Positions 38,738-48,531 of a stretch of DNA of 64,000 nt are shown here, one piece after another. The translations under genes were made by a program, and so were the position numbers. Source of the DNA: Oscillospiraceae bacterium (GTDB lineage: Bacteria > Bacillota > Clostridia > UBA1212 > SIG427). The number at the start of each line of letters is the position of its first letter. The first letter of the stretch is position 1. The stretch is from positions 124,001 to 188,000 of the forward strand of contig SVJE01000001.1 of NCBI GenBank assembly GCA_015069135.1. Reading direction: 5' to 3'. A model generated the notes under the pieces. The model was not told the origin of the DNA and made no database searches. It saw nothing but the letters and a program-made list of their open reading frames with translations.

Positions 38738-40723
38738 ATGGCAGAGAGAAGAAATAAGGATTACGGTAACGATAGTATTTCCCAACTTAAAGGCGCCGAC
38801 AGAGTCCGTTTAAGACCTGCGGCTATTTTAGGTTCTGACGGTTTAGAGGGTTGTCAGCATACTTTTATTGAAATTTTGGCAAACTCAATTGACGAAGCAA
38901 GAGAAGGTTACGGTAAAGTTATTGAAGTTACCAGATTTAAGGATAAATCTATTCAGATAAGAGACTACGGACGGGGATGTCCTGTAGACTATAACGAAAA
39001 AGAGAAGAAATATAACTGGGAATTGGTTTATTGTGAACTTTATGCCGGCGGTAAGTATGAAAATAATACAACTGATGGTAACTATGAGTACAGCTTGGGT
39101 CTTAACGGTCTTGGTAGTACAGCTACTCAGTATAGTTCAGAATATATGGATGTTACTGTTTTTAAAGATGGTTTTAAGTATGAACTTCATTTTGAAAAGG
39201 GTAACAATGTTGGCGGACTTAAAAAAGAACCATATAACTACAAGCATTCAGGAACAATTCAGAAATGGAAACCTGACCTTGAAGTTTTTACAGATATAAA
39301 TATACCACTGGAATTTTTCCAGAATATGCTTAAAAAACAGGCTGTTGTAAATGCAGGTCTTAAATTTGTACTTACTGACGAGCCCAGCGGTGAAAAGTTT
39401 GAATATGTATACCCCAACGGTATTGTTGACTATATTAACGAAATTGCCGGGGATAAATCTTTTACCGGCGTACAGCATAATGAAACACAGACAAAAGGTC
39501 GTGACAGAGCTGATCTTCCGGAGTATAAACTAAAAATGGAGTTTGCTTTCTGTTTTAATAACTACGAGAATATGTTGGAATATTATCATAACTCCAGTTT
39601 TCTTGAAAACGGCGGTGCTCCTGAAAAGGCTGTAAGAAGTGCGTTTACTTCTGAAATTGATAAATATATTAAAGCTCAGGGTAAATACACTAAAGATGAG
39701 TCTAAGGTAACTTTCACTGATATTCAGGATAGTATTATTGTTGTTACAAATTCGTTTTCAACAATGACCAGCTATGAAAATCAGACTAAAAAGGCCATTA
39801 CAAACAAGTTTATTCAGGAGGCTATGACTGACTTTATCCGTAAGCGTCTTGAAATTTATTTTATTGAAAATAAGGCTGAGGCTGACAAGATCGCAGAACA
39901 GGTGCTTATTAATAAAAGAAGCCGTGAACATGCAGAGAAACAGCGTGTAAACATTAAGAAGCAGCTCACCGGTAAAATAGATATGGTCAACAGAATCAAG
40001 AAGTTCGTTGACTGTCGTTCTAAAGATGTTGACCGTAGAGAGCTTTATATAGTGGAGGGTGACTCTGCGTTAGGTTCTGTTAAGCAGGGTAGAGACGCTG
40101 AATATCAGGCTGTAATGCCGGTTCGTGGTAAAATTCTTAACTGTCTTAAAGCCAGCTATGATCAGATTTTTAAGAGCGAAATTATCACTGATTTAATTAA
40201 GGTTTTAGGTTGTGGAGTTGAAATTAAAACAAAGCACAGTAAAGATATGACAGCTTTTGATTTGGCTTCATTACGTTGGAATAAGATTATTATATGTACC
40301 GATGCCGACGTAGACGGTTATCAGATCAGAACTTTAATTTTAGCAATGATTTACGGTCTTATGCCTACATTGATTGACGAAGGTAAGGTATTTATAGCAG
40401 AATCTCCTTTGTATGAAATTACTGATGTCAAAAAGGATAAGACATATTTTGCTTTTGACGAAAAAGAAAAGGCAGATATTATTGCAGGAATTGAAGGAAA
40501 ATATGCAATTCAGCGTTCAAAAGGTCTTGGTGAAAACGAGCCTGAAATGATGTGGGAAACTACTATGAATCCTGAAACAAGAAGATTAATAAGAGTTATG
40601 CCTGAAGAAGCTGAAAAGACAGCATATTATTTTGAAATGCTTTTAGGTGACGATCTTTCTGCAAGAAAAACTCATATTGAAACAACCGGAGACAGGTATT
40701 TAGATGACCTGGATCTTATGTAA
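38738..40723 (+). CDS. parE: type IIA topoisomerase subunit B (divergent ParE/GyrB-like)
   Basis: A 661-aa ATPase subunit. The GHKL ATP site shows EILANSIDEA, IRDYGRGCPVD and GLNGLGSTATQYSS; the last replaces the common GLHGVGASVVNALS. The lysine loop is ENQTKKAITN. The Toprim domain has EGDSALGSVKQGRDAE and DADVDGYQIRTLI. Where GyrB has RPGMYIG this protein has RPAAILGSDG. All ATP and metal residues are kept, so it should be active, but it is diverged from housekeeping GyrB. The start is ATG 38738, after GAGGTG. It pairs with the A subunit 15 bp downstream. Confidence 0.9.
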   Translation: MAERRNKDYGNDSISQLKGADRVRLRPAAILGSDGLEGCQHTFIEILANSIDEAREGYGKVIEVTRFKDKSIQIRDYGRGCPVDYNEKEKKYNWELVYCELYAGGKYENNTTDGNYEYSLGLNGLGSTATQYSSEYMDVTVFKDGFKYELHFEKGNNVGGLKKEPYNYKHSGTIQKWKPDLEVFTDINIPLEFFQNMLKKQAVVNAGLKFVLTDEPSGEKFEYVYPNGIVDYINEIAGDKSFTGVQHNETQTKGRDRADLPEYKLKMEFAFCFNNYENMLEYYHNSSFLENGGAPEKAVRSAFTSEIDKYIKAQGKYTKDESKVTFTDIQDSIIVVTNSFSTMTSYENQTKKAITNKFIQEAMTDFIRKRLEIYFIENKAEADKIAEQVLINKRSREHAEKQRVNIKKQLTGKIDMVNRIKKFVDCRSKDVDRRELYIVEGDSALGSVKQGRDAEYQAVMPVRGKILNCLKASYDQIFKSEIITDLIKVLGCGVEIKTKHSKDMTAFDLASLRWNKIIICTDADVDGYQIRTLILAMIYGLMPTLIDEGKVFIAESPLYEITDVKKDKTYFAFDEKEKADIIAGIEGKYAIQRSKGLGENEPEMMWETTMNPETRRLIRVMPEEAEKTAYYFEMLLGDDLSARKTHIETTGDRYLDDLDLM

Positions 40724-40738
40724 GAGAGGTGATATTCC

Positions 40739-42964
40739 ATGGCAAAGAAAACTAAGAAAAATGATAACAGTGCTGATTTTACAAAGGAATATCCCGTAAT
40801 AAATCAGGATATTACAGATACTCTTGAAACTAACTATATGCCTTATGCCATGTCAGTTATATATTCAAGAGCTTTACCTGAAATTGACGGTTTCAAGCCT
40901 TCTCACAGAAAACTTCTTTATACAATGTATAAAAAAGGATTATTAAATGGTGCAAGAACCAAGTCTGCAAACGTAGTTGGTGAAACAATGAAGTTAAATC
41001 CTCATGGTGACCAGGCTATTTACGATACAATGGTTCGTATGGCAAGGGGTAACGAAACATTGTTGCATCCTTATGTGGATTCAAAGGGTAACTTTGGTAA
41101 AAGATATTCCCGTGATATGGCCAGTGCTGCACCAAGATATACAGAGGTTAAACTGGCAAAAATCTGTCATGAACTTTTCTGTGATATAGACAAGGACACA
41201 GTTGATTTTGTAGATAATTATGACGGTACTATGAAAGAACCAACATTGTTACCTGTAACTTTCCCTACAATTCTTGTTAACTCAAACCAGGGTGTGGCTG
41301 TAGGTATGGCTACTAATATCTGTAGCTTTAACCTGGCTGAAATTTGTCAGGCAACCTGCGCATATATTGATGATAAAAATGCAAACTTGTTGGAATATAT
41401 TAAAGCTCCCGATTTCTCAACAGGTGGTGTAGCTATTTACAAAGAGAAAGATATGGAGAATATTATCGAAAACGGCCGTGGCAGTATTAAAGTCCGTTCC
41501 AAATACAGATTTGATAAAGCCAACAGCTGCATTGAGATATATGAAATTCCATATACAACTACACTAGAAGTAATTATTGATAAGATTATTGACCTTGTTA
41601 AGGCCGGTAAAATTAAAGAAATTACCGAAGTAAGAGACGAATCTGATAAAGATGGTCTTAAGATAACTCTTGATATTAAGAAAAATACAGACCCGGATGA
41701 TCTTATGAATAAGCTTTACGGTTTACAAGTACCTATTCAGGATAGTTTCTCATGTAACTTTAATGTGCTTGTTAAGGGTAAGCCAATGGTTCTTGGTGTA
41801 AGAAATCTTATTAAAGAATGGCTGGATTTCCGTCTTGGTTGTGTAAAACGTCAGCTTAACCATGAAATAGGTGAAAAGAAGGCAAGGTTACACTTATTAC
41901 AAGGTCTTGAAAAGATCCTTTTAGATATTGACAAGGCTATTAAGATTATCAGAGAAACTGAAAAAGATGAGTTGGTAGTTCCAAACTTAATGTGGGGCTT
42001 TGGAATTGATGAAATTCAGGCCAATTTCATAGCTGAAATCAAGTTGCGTAACTTAAATAAGGAATATATCCTTAAGAAAACCAGCGAGATAGAAGGCCTT
42101 AAAAACTCTATTGCAGAGCTTTCTGATATACTTGGCAGCGACAGAAAAGTTCTTAAGCTTATTAAAAAACAGCTTAATGAAATTGAAAAGAAATACGGTC
42201 AGCCAAGAAAGACTGATATTATGCAGGTTGAGGATGTTGTTGTTATTACTAAGGACGACATGATTGAAGACTATAATCTTAAACTTATCCTTACAAAAGA
42301 AGGTTACTTTAAGAAGATTCCTTTGACAGCACTTCGTACATCACCTGAGCAGAAACTTAAGGATGACGACGCAATTTTACAGGAAGCGGAATGGCATAAT
42401 AAATCTGAAATTGTATTTATTTCAGATAAATGTAATGCCTACAAAATGCGTATACATGAAATTCCTGAGTCAAAGGCCTCTGTAATGGGTGACTATTTAC
42501 CAAACCTTTTGGACATGGAGCCTGAAGAAAAGATTATTTGCTTTATTCAGACAGATAATTATGCCGGTATGATGATTTATGCATTTAAGAATGGTAAGGT
42601 TGCAAAGGTACCTTTTGAGGCTTATGCTACTAAGACTAACAGAAAGAAACTTATTAAAGCTTACTCTGATAAGTCACCAATAATCAGTGCTGTATACATT
42701 CCTGATGAATGTGATATTTGTCTTACTTCTGAAAATGATAAGATTATGTGTGTAAACACAGCCCTTATTCCTCTTAAGACAACTAAGAACTCACAGGGTG
42801 TTCAGGTAATGAAGTTTAAGAAAAACACATGGCTTAAGTCTGCAGGAAGAGCAGAAAATATGAATCTTGCAAACTATAACGCATACAGAGTAAGAGTTAT
42901 TCCTTCTTCAGGAAGTTTTGCTAAAAAAGAAGATGCTGCAGTACAGCAGTTGTCGTTATTCTGA
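40739..42964 (+). CDS. parC: type IIA topoisomerase subunit A (ParC/GyrA-like) with C-terminal QLSLF
   Basis: A 741-aa DNA-breaking subunit. The winged-helix region 'IYSRALPEIDGFKPSHRKLL' and the catalytic Tyr134 in SAAPRYTEVKLAK are intact; a GyrA-type tower and coiled coil follow. The C-terminal third is shorter than in GyrA, and I see no GyrA-box (QRRGGKG), which favours decatenation over supercoiling. The last residues are AAVQQLSLF, an exact match to the bacterial beta-clamp-binding pentapeptide QL(S/D)LF. GAGGTG precedes the start. It forms a heterotetramer with the preceding B subunit. Confidence 0.9.
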   Translation: MAKKTKKNDNSADFTKEYPVINQDITDTLETNYMPYAMSVIYSRALPEIDGFKPSHRKLLYTMYKKGLLNGARTKSANVVGETMKLNPHGDQAIYDTMVRMARGNETLLHPYVDSKGNFGKRYSRDMASAAPRYTEVKLAKICHELFCDIDKDTVDFVDNYDGTMKEPTLLPVTFPTILVNSNQGVAVGMATNICSFNLAEICQATCAYIDDKNANLLEYIKAPDFSTGGVAIYKEKDMENIIENGRGSIKVRSKYRFDKANSCIEIYEIPYTTTLEVIIDKIIDLVKAGKIKEITEVRDESDKDGLKITLDIKKNTDPDDLMNKLYGLQVPIQDSFSCNFNVLVKGKPMVLGVRNLIKEWLDFRLGCVKRQLNHEIGEKKARLHLLQGLEKILLDIDKAIKIIRETEKDELVVPNLMWGFGIDEIQANFIAEIKLRNLNKEYILKKTSEIEGLKNSIAELSDILGSDRKVLKLIKKQLNEIEKKYGQPRKTDIMQVEDVVVITKDDMIEDYNLKLILTKEGYFKKIPLTALRTSPEQKLKDDDAILQEAEWHNKSEIVFISDKCNAYKMRIHEIPESKASVMGDYLPNLLDMEPEEKIICFIQTDNYAGMMIYAFKNGKVAKVPFEAYATKTNRKKLIKAYSDKSPIISAVYIPDECDICLTSENDKIMCVNTALIPLKTTKNSQGVQVMKFKKNTWLKSAGRAENMNLANYNAYRVRVIPSSGSFAKKEDAAVQQLSLF

Positions 42965-42990
42965 TTAATATTTTACAGGAGGACTAAAAA

Positions 42991-44259
42991 ATGGAAAAGT
43001 TAATTATTCAGTTAAATGATCAGGATGTAAACAAGAGATTAGACGCTTTAAGACAACTTAAGGCAATGATTGATAAAGGTGAAATTGAGAAACCTGTTAT
43101 CGGTAATGATGTTAATAACCACATTCATACCACATATTCATTTTCACCATATTCACCTACAAAAGCTGTTTGGATGGCTTATAACGCAGGCTTAAAGACA
43201 GCAGGTATTATGGACCATGACTCATTGTCCGGTGCAAGAGAATTTATTGAAGCAGGTAAAATAATCGGCATGATGACAACAATAGGTGTTGAGTGCAGAG
43301 CATCTGTTAAAAATACACCTCTTAATGGCAGAAGAATTAATAATCCTGACCAGAAGAGTGTTGCATATATGGCAATTCACGGTATTCCACATCAGAATAT
43401 TGATAAGGTAGTTGAATTCTTTAAGCCTTATGTTGCTGCAAGAAACAGAAGAAACAGAGCAATGATAGATAATATTAACAAGCTTACTGAACATGTTGGT
43501 ATTCATACAGATTTTGATAAGGATGTAGTACCTCTTTCAAATTTTGAGTGTGGCGGTAGCATTACAGAGCGTCATCTTTTGTTTGCAGTTTCCAAGAACA
43601 TTGTTAAGACATTGGGTAAGGGTCAGAAAGTTGTAGATTTCCTTAAGAATGACCTTAAGATGAATGTAAGCGCCAAAATTGAAGCTTTCTTAGCTGATGA
43701 AAATAACGAAGTTTATGAATATGACCTTTTAGGTGCTCTTAAGAGTGACATGGTAGAGAAGTTCTATATTGATGCAACTGAAGAATGTCCTGATGTTAAG
43801 GATGTTTTGGCTCTGGCTAAAGAAATCGGCGGCATCAGTGCTTATGCTTACTTAGGTGACGTTGGAAACAGTGTAACAGGCGACAAAAAGACTCAGAAAT
43901 TTGAGGATGATTATCTTGATGAGCTCTTTGAAGTAATCAGCGGTCTTGGCTACAACGCAGTTACATATATGCCTTCCAGAAATACTTACGAACAGCTTAC
44001 AAGAATCAGAAAGCTTTGTAATGAATACAAATTGTTCCAGATTAGTGGTGAAGATATTAACTCACCAAGACAGAAGTTTATTTGTGAAGCACAGAGAAAT
44101 CCTGAATTCTCAAATCTTTATGATGCAACATTGGCTCTTATTGGTCACGAACAGGCAGCTACCGAAAACATTGGAAATGCAATGTTCTCCGAATCTACAG
44201 TAGCTAAATTACCTGATTTAGAAGAAAGAATTCAGTATTATAAAGGATTGGCTAAGTAA
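42991..44259 (+). CDS. PHP domain-containing phosphoesterase
   Basis: A 422-aa protein with a helical N-terminus (residues 1-40) and a PHP metal-binding domain. 'NNHIHTTYSFSPYSPTKAV' gives the HxH, 'GIMDHDSLSGA' the HD, and IGVECRASV an acidic ligand. 'MAIHGIPH' and later His/Asp residues complete the trinuclear site. PHP proteins include histidinol phosphatases, RNA exonucleases and polymerase proofreading units; this one matches none clearly. It lies 26 bp after parC and 2 bp before an esterase gene, so it may share their transcript. AGGAGG precedes the start. Confidence 0.85.
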   Translation: MEKLIIQLNDQDVNKRLDALRQLKAMIDKGEIEKPVIGNDVNNHIHTTYSFSPYSPTKAVWMAYNAGLKTAGIMDHDSLSGAREFIEAGKIIGMMTTIGVECRASVKNTPLNGRRINNPDQKSVAYMAIHGIPHQNIDKVVEFFKPYVAARNRRNRAMIDNINKLTEHVGIHTDFDKDVVPLSNFECGGSITERHLLFAVSKNIVKTLGKGQKVVDFLKNDLKMNVSAKIEAFLADENNEVYEYDLLGALKSDMVEKFYIDATEECPDVKDVLALAKEIGGISAYAYLGDVGNSVTGDKKTQKFEDDYLDELFEVISGLGYNAVTYMPSRNTYEQLTRIRKLCNEYKLFQISGEDINSPRQKFICEAQRNPEFSNLYDATLALIGHEQAATENIGNAMFSESTVAKLPDLEERIQYYKGLAK

Positions 44260-44261
44260 AA

Positions 44262-45002
44262 ATGAAGTGTGAATTAAGTTTTTACTCTCACGTTTTAGGT
44301 AAGAGTGTAAATGTTAATGTGATTTATCCCAACGGAGGTACAGAAGCTCCTTTTAAGGTTCTGTACCTTCTCCATGGACTTGGTGACAACTATTCATTTT
44401 GGTCAAACAGAACAACAGTTGAGACTTTAGTTGAAAATACAGGTCTTGTGGTAGTTATGCCTGACGGTGATGTGTCCTGGTACTGTGACATGAACAATGG
44501 TCGTAAGTATTTTACCTACATAACACAGGAACTTCCGGGTTTAATTCGATCAACATTTAGTAACATTTCCGGTAAAAGGGAAGACACATTCATTGGTGGT
44601 GCGTCTATGGGTGGTTATGGTGCTTTCAAGGCAGCGATGACATATCCTGAAAACTATGGTAAGGTATTTGGTTTTTCTTCTGCTGTTGATATGGAAGATT
44701 TGCTTCCATGGATAGACAGAACAATTATGGAAAATGCCTGGGGACCTATGGAAGAAGCTATGAAGAGTGAACATAGTTCATATATTCTCGCTGACAAACT
44801 TAAGAAATCCGGGAAAAATCCACCTTCAATGTATATGTGGTGTGGTTTTGATGATTTTCTTTACAACTCAAGTGTAAAGTTCAGCAATCACCTTAAGGAG
44901 CTTGGTATGCCCATAGAATACAGGGAAAGTGACGGTAATCACGACTGGCCTTGTTGGGATAGAGAGCTTAAAACAGTACTTAAAGAGTTTTTGTTGAAAT
45001 GA
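44262..45002 (+). CDS. alpha/beta hydrolase, tributyrin-esterase type
   Basis: A 246-aa serine hydrolase of the esterase D / EstA group. The nucleophile elbow is GGASMGGYGAFKAA, 'YLLHGLGDNYSFW' forms the oxyanion region, and the final His lies in SDGNHDWPCW. 'VVMPDGDVSWYCDM' is typical of these acyl-ester or feruloyl esterases. There is no signal peptide, so it acts inside the cell. The natural ester is unknown. It starts 2 bp after the PHP gene and ends at a terminator. Confidence 0.9.
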   Translation: MKCELSFYSHVLGKSVNVNVIYPNGGTEAPFKVLYLLHGLGDNYSFWSNRTTVETLVENTGLVVVMPDGDVSWYCDMNNGRKYFTYITQELPGLIRSTFSNISGKREDTFIGGASMGGYGAFKAAMTYPENYGKVFGFSSAVDMEDLLPWIDRTIMENAWGPMEEAMKSEHSSYILADKLKKSGKNPPSMYMWCGFDDFLYNSSVKFSNHLKELGMPIEYRESDGNHDWPCWDRELKTVLKEFLLK

Positions 45003-45020
45003 GATGTAGACTTATACTTA

Positions 45021-45053
45021 AAAACGGTGCCTCTTAATGAGACACCGTTTTTT
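45021..45053 (+). terminator. terminator after esterase (possibly bidirectional)
   Basis: AAAACGGTG (45021-45029) pairs with CACCGTTTT (45043-45051), with an inner CTC/GAG, followed by T. It also lies just beyond the end of the convergent FAD oxidoreductase gene. Confidence 0.88.
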
Positions 45054-45088
45054 GATGTTTTAAATTTGGAACATGTCCATAATATGTT

Positions 45089-46477
45089 TTATAGTCTTTC
45101 TGAAATACTTCTTGCAACCAACACACCGGAAGCTGCAGCCTGTGAAAGACCTCTTGTAACACCTGCACCGTCACCACATGCAAACATATTCTTATATGGT
45201 GTTTCAAGCTGATTTGTAAGATCAATTCTGGAGCTGTAGAACTTAACTTCAACACCATAAAGGAGTGTATCGTGGTTTGCTGTTCCGGGGGCAATCTTAT
45301 CAAGAGCATAAATCATTTCAATTATGTTGTCCAAATGTCTCTTTGGAAGAACAAGGCTTAAGTCACCGGGAGTTGCATTAAGTGTAGGTTTTACAAAGCT
45401 CTTACTTAATCTGTGTTCGTTTGTTCTTACACCTTTAACAAGGTCGCCGAAACGCTGAACCAATACACCGCCACCTAACATGTTTGAAAGGGAAGCTATG
45501 TGTTTACCATATTTATATGGCTGATTAAATGGTTTTGTAAAGCGGTTACTTACCAGTAATGCAAAGTTTGTATTCTGACTTCTTAAGCTCTTGTCACTAT
45601 AACTATGACCATTTACAGTAATACAACCTTCAACATTTTCAGTAACCACATGACCATAAGGATTCATGCAGAATGTACGAACTACATCTCCGTATTGTTT
45701 AGTAACATACATAAGTTTAGATTCATATACAACATCAGTAATATGCTCAAAAACCTTAGCAGGAAGCTCTACTCGAACACCGATGTCAACTTGGTTGTTT
45801 ATAAGATTGATGCCCATATCCTTGCACTGTTTTGCAAACCATTCAGCACCGGAACGTCCGGGTGCTGCAACTAAGTATTTGCATTCAATTATTTCATCAG
45901 AATCCTCAATAGAAAGCTTGTAGCTGTTATCTTCCAAGTGTTTAATTTCAGTAATTGTTGTATTATGTCTTAAGTCGATTCTTTCACCTAAATAGTCAGA
46001 CATATTTGTCAGCAACTTAAGATTTCTTTCCGTACCAAGATGTTTAACAGCTGCACTTAATAAATGCAAATCGTGCTCTAATGCTTTTTTTTCAATAGCC
46101 TGAGCCTCAGGTGTATATGTGCTGAAACGTTTATCTGTAGCACCAAAACTCATGTTTACACTATCAACGTATTCAATTAAATCCATTACTTCATCAGGGG
46201 AAGCATATTCCTGTAACCATCCACCGAATTCAGTAGTGAAATTGAATTTACCGTCAGAAAAAGCACCTGCACCACCAAAACCGTTCATAATACTACAATT
46301 TTTGCAGTTAATGCAGGATGTTGTTTTTTTTTGAATAATAGGGCAACTTCTTCTGGTTATGGAATTTCCCTGTTCAATTATTGTGATTTTAAGTTCAGGA
46401 TGAAGTTTATTAAGTTCGTATGCCGTAAAAATTCCGGCTGTACCTGCACCTATAATAGCAACATCATATTTGGACAT
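45089..46477 (-). CDS. NAD(P)/FAD-dependent oxidoreductase
   Basis: A 462-aa flavoprotein. The N-terminal dinucleotide motif is VAIIGAGTAGIFTAYEL. A Cys-rich segment (SCPII...SCINCKNCSIMNGFGG, about residues 44-70) could bind an iron-sulfur cluster. The C-terminal 'NMFACGDGAGVTRGLSQAAA' closes the FAD site and is a hallmark of this family, found widely in Clostridia. Substrate and partner are unknown. It is a single-gene unit on the minus strand, with GGAGG before ATG 46477, diverging from xpt. Confidence 0.88.
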   Translation of the reverse strand: MSKYDVAIIGAGTAGIFTAYELNKLHPELKITIIEQGNSITRRSCPIIQKKTTSCINCKNCSIMNGFGGAGAFSDGKFNFTTEFGGWLQEYASPDEVMDLIEYVDSVNMSFGATDKRFSTYTPEAQAIEKKALEHDLHLLSAAVKHLGTERNLKLLTNMSDYLGERIDLRHNTTITEIKHLEDNSYKLSIEDSDEIIECKYLVAAPGRSGAEWFAKQCKDMGINLINNQVDIGVRVELPAKVFEHITDVVYESKLMYVTKQYGDVVRTFCMNPYGHVVTENVEGCITVNGHSYSDKSLRSQNTNFALLVSNRFTKPFNQPYKYGKHIASLSNMLGGGVLVQRFGDLVKGVRTNEHRLSKSFVKPTLNATPGDLSLVLPKRHLDNIIEMIYALDKIAPGTANHDTLLYGVEVKFYSSRIDLTNQLETPYKNMFACGDGAGVTRGLSQAAASGVLVARSISERL

Positions 46478-46543
46478 GAGACCTACCTCCGTATGTTATC
46501 AATATCAGTTATTATACATAATCGAAATAAAATTAACAAGATG

Positions 46544-46572
46544 TTGATTTTTTACACTACAGATTGTATAAT
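46544..46572 (+). promoter_or_regulatory. sigma-A promoter of xpt
   Basis: -35 TTGATT (46544-46549) and -10 TATAAT (46567-46572) are spaced 17 bases apart, 61 bases before the xpt start. I see no purine riboswitch in the leader. Confidence 0.7.
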
Positions 46573-46632
46573 TAGAACATAATTTTTACTAAAGTAAAGT
46601 AATTAATATTTTATTTAGGGAAGTTCGATTTT

Positions 46633-47208
46633 ATGCAGTTATTAAAGGATAAGATAAGAAATGAAGGTAAAGTTAAGGACGGCAACGTTCTTAAGGTAGA
46701 TAGTTTTCTTAATCATCAGATGGACATTAAATTCTTCAATGAAATCGGTAAGGAATTCAAGCGTCGTTTTGAAGGTGAGGAAATTACAAAAATTCTCACA
46801 ATTGAGTCATCAGGAATAGGTATTGCATGTATTGTCGCCCAGTATTTTGATGTTCCTGTTGTCTTTGCTAAGAAGTCCAAAACAAGCAATATTGCAGGTG
46901 ATGTTTATACACATAAAGTTCAATCTTTTACTCACAATAGAATATTTGATATAATTGTTGCTAAAGATTTTTTAAATCCGGAAGATAAAATACTTGTTAT
47001 TGATGACTTTTTGGCAAAAGGAAGTGCCCTGCAAGGATTAATCGGACTTATTCAGGATGCAGGTGCTACATTGGTCGGTGCAGGTATAGTAATTGAAAAA
47101 GGCTTCCAGGGTGGAGGCGAGCTTATCAGAAACATGGGCGTGAGAGTTGAGTCATTAGCTATTGTTGATGGTATGACAGAAAAAGAGGGATGTATATTCC
47201 GTAATTAA
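46633..47208 (+). CDS. xpt: xanthine phosphoribosyltransferase
   Basis: A 191-aa enzyme that makes XMP from xanthine and PRPP for purine salvage. '[19 protein letters not shown]' holds the base-side region, and the PRPP motif is [15 protein letters not shown]. The length is standard for the Bacillus type. ATG 46633 follows a weak GGGAAG site. Next door lies a nucleoside-type BMP transporter, so the cluster links uptake and salvage of purines. Confidence 0.94.
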   Translation: MQLLKDKIRNEGKVKDGNVLKVDSFLNHQMDIKFFNEIGKEFKRRFEGEEITKILTIESSGIGIACIVAQYFDVPVVFAKKSKTSNIAGDVYTHKVQSFTHNRIFDIIVAKDFLNPEDKILVIDDFLAKGSALQGLIGLIQDAGATLVGAGIVIEKGFQGGGELIRNMGVRVESLAIVDGMTEKEGCIFRN

Positions 47209-47268
47209 TTTGATTTGAAAAGGGTCGTTTACCTTTCAAATATATTGAAATTTTAGGAGGAAAAATTT

Positions 47269-48453
47269 ATGAAAAAAGTATTAGCATTACTTTTGGTATT
47301 GGTTATGGCTTTGACTTTCGTTGCTTGTGATGGAAACAAAGATACTGAGCCTACAGATGCACCTTCAGGTGGCACAGATTATTCTGACGTTAAAGTTGGT
47401 GTTGTTCATATTGGTGATCCTGCAGATGGATCCGGTTATTCTTTTGCTCATGATCAGGGTATCGTAGCTATGCAGAAGAACCTTGGCCTTAAGGATGATC
47501 AGATTGTTCGTCAGCTTAACATTGCTGATAACGACAAGGCAGCTACAAAAACTGCTATTGAAGACTGTATCGCAAAGGGTTGTACAATTATCTTTACTAC
47601 AAGCTACGGTTATATGGATACTACAGAAGAATTGGCTAAGGAATATCCTGATGTGATTTTCTCTCACGGTACAGGTTACAAGAGCAATGATAAGAACTTT
47701 AACAACTACTTTGGTAGAATTTATCAGGCAAGATACTTAGCTGGTATTGCAGCAGGTTTAAAGAGTGTATCCGGCAAGATTGGTTATGTTGCAGCTTACG
47801 GTACAGAACTTGCTGAAACATGTAGTGGTATCAATGCATTTGCTTTGGGTGTACAGTCTGTAAATCCTGATGCAAAAGTTTATGTTAAGACATTGAACTC
47901 ATGGTTTGATCCTGCTAATGAAACAGCTTTTGCTGAAGCTTTGATCGAAATGGGTTGTGACGTAATTGCTCAGCATTGTGATACAGCTAACCCACAGAAG
48001 GCTGCAGAGTCTAAGGGCGTATTCGGTTGTGGATACAATTCTGATATGACTGCCGAAGCTCCAAAAGCTCATTTGACAGCTCCTATCTGGAACTGGGGTG
48101 TTTACTATACAGCTGCTGTTAAAGCTGCTGCTGAAGGTAAGTGGGCTGAATTCGGCAACTACTTCGCAGGTGTTAAAGAAGGTTTTGTAGACGTATCTCC
48201 ATTGTCTGAAAACTGTGCTGAAAACACACAGAAATACATTGATGCAGTTAAGGCTCTTTACAATGAAGGTTCATGGGATGTATTCTCCGGTGTTAAACTT
48301 TCTTTCGACGATAATGGTGCAGTGGTTAAAACTGATGCTGATTTAGTTGATAACACAGGTAAAGTTCAGGTTGCTGCAGGCGGTGCTTCAATTGAAGACG
48401 GTGTGATTCAGGGAACAATGAATTACTTCGTTGCAGGCGTTGAATTAAAATAA
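47269..48453 (+). CDS. BMP family ABC transporter substrate-binding lipoprotein
   Basis: A 394-aa surface lipoprotein. The signal peptide ends at VACDGN, a lipobox with Cys22. The mature part has the BMP/PnrA fold with 'KVGVVHIGDPADGSGYSF', 'YKSNDKNFNNYFGRIYQAR', 'IGYVAAYGTELAETCSG' and IAQHCDTANP. BMP proteins bind nucleosides, which fits xpt beside it. Codon use is that of a highly expressed gene. AGGAGG precedes ATG 47269. A hairpin after the gene likely lowers readthrough to the ATPase, as is common for binding proteins. Confidence 0.94.
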   Translation: MKKVLALLLVLVMALTFVACDGNKDTEPTDAPSGGTDYSDVKVGVVHIGDPADGSGYSFAHDQGIVAMQKNLGLKDDQIVRQLNIADNDKAATKTAIEDCIAKGCTIIFTTSYGYMDTTEELAKEYPDVIFSHGTGYKSNDKNFNNYFGRIYQARYLAGIAAGLKSVSGKIGYVAAYGTELAETCSGINAFALGVQSVNPDAKVYVKTLNSWFDPANETAFAEALIEMGCDVIAQHCDTANPQKAAESKGVFGCGYNSDMTAEAPKAHLTAPIWNWGVYYTAAVKAAAEGKWAEFGNYFAGVKEGFVDVSPLSENCAENTQKYIDAVKALYNEGSWDVFSGVKLSFDDNGAVVKTDADLVDNTGKVQVAAGGASIEDGVIQGTMNYFVAGVELK

Positions 48454-48464
48454 TTTAGTTTTTC

Positions 48465-48505
48465 AAGGAGTGCTCACTTTATAGGTGGGCTCTCCTTTAT
48501 TTTTA
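48465..48505 (+). terminator. hairpin/terminator between BMP lipoprotein and ABC transporter
   Basis: AAGGAG (48465-48470) pairs with CTCCTT (48492-48497), with inner pairing of GCTCAC and GGTGGGC, followed by TATTTTTATT. Probably partial, to give more binding protein than transporter. Confidence 0.75.
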
Positions 48506-48531
48506 TTTATATAAAAACATAGGTGAATAAA

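Noticed and set aside
46478-46632. Purine riboswitch before xpt
   Set aside because: None of the conserved aptamer segments are visible in the leader.
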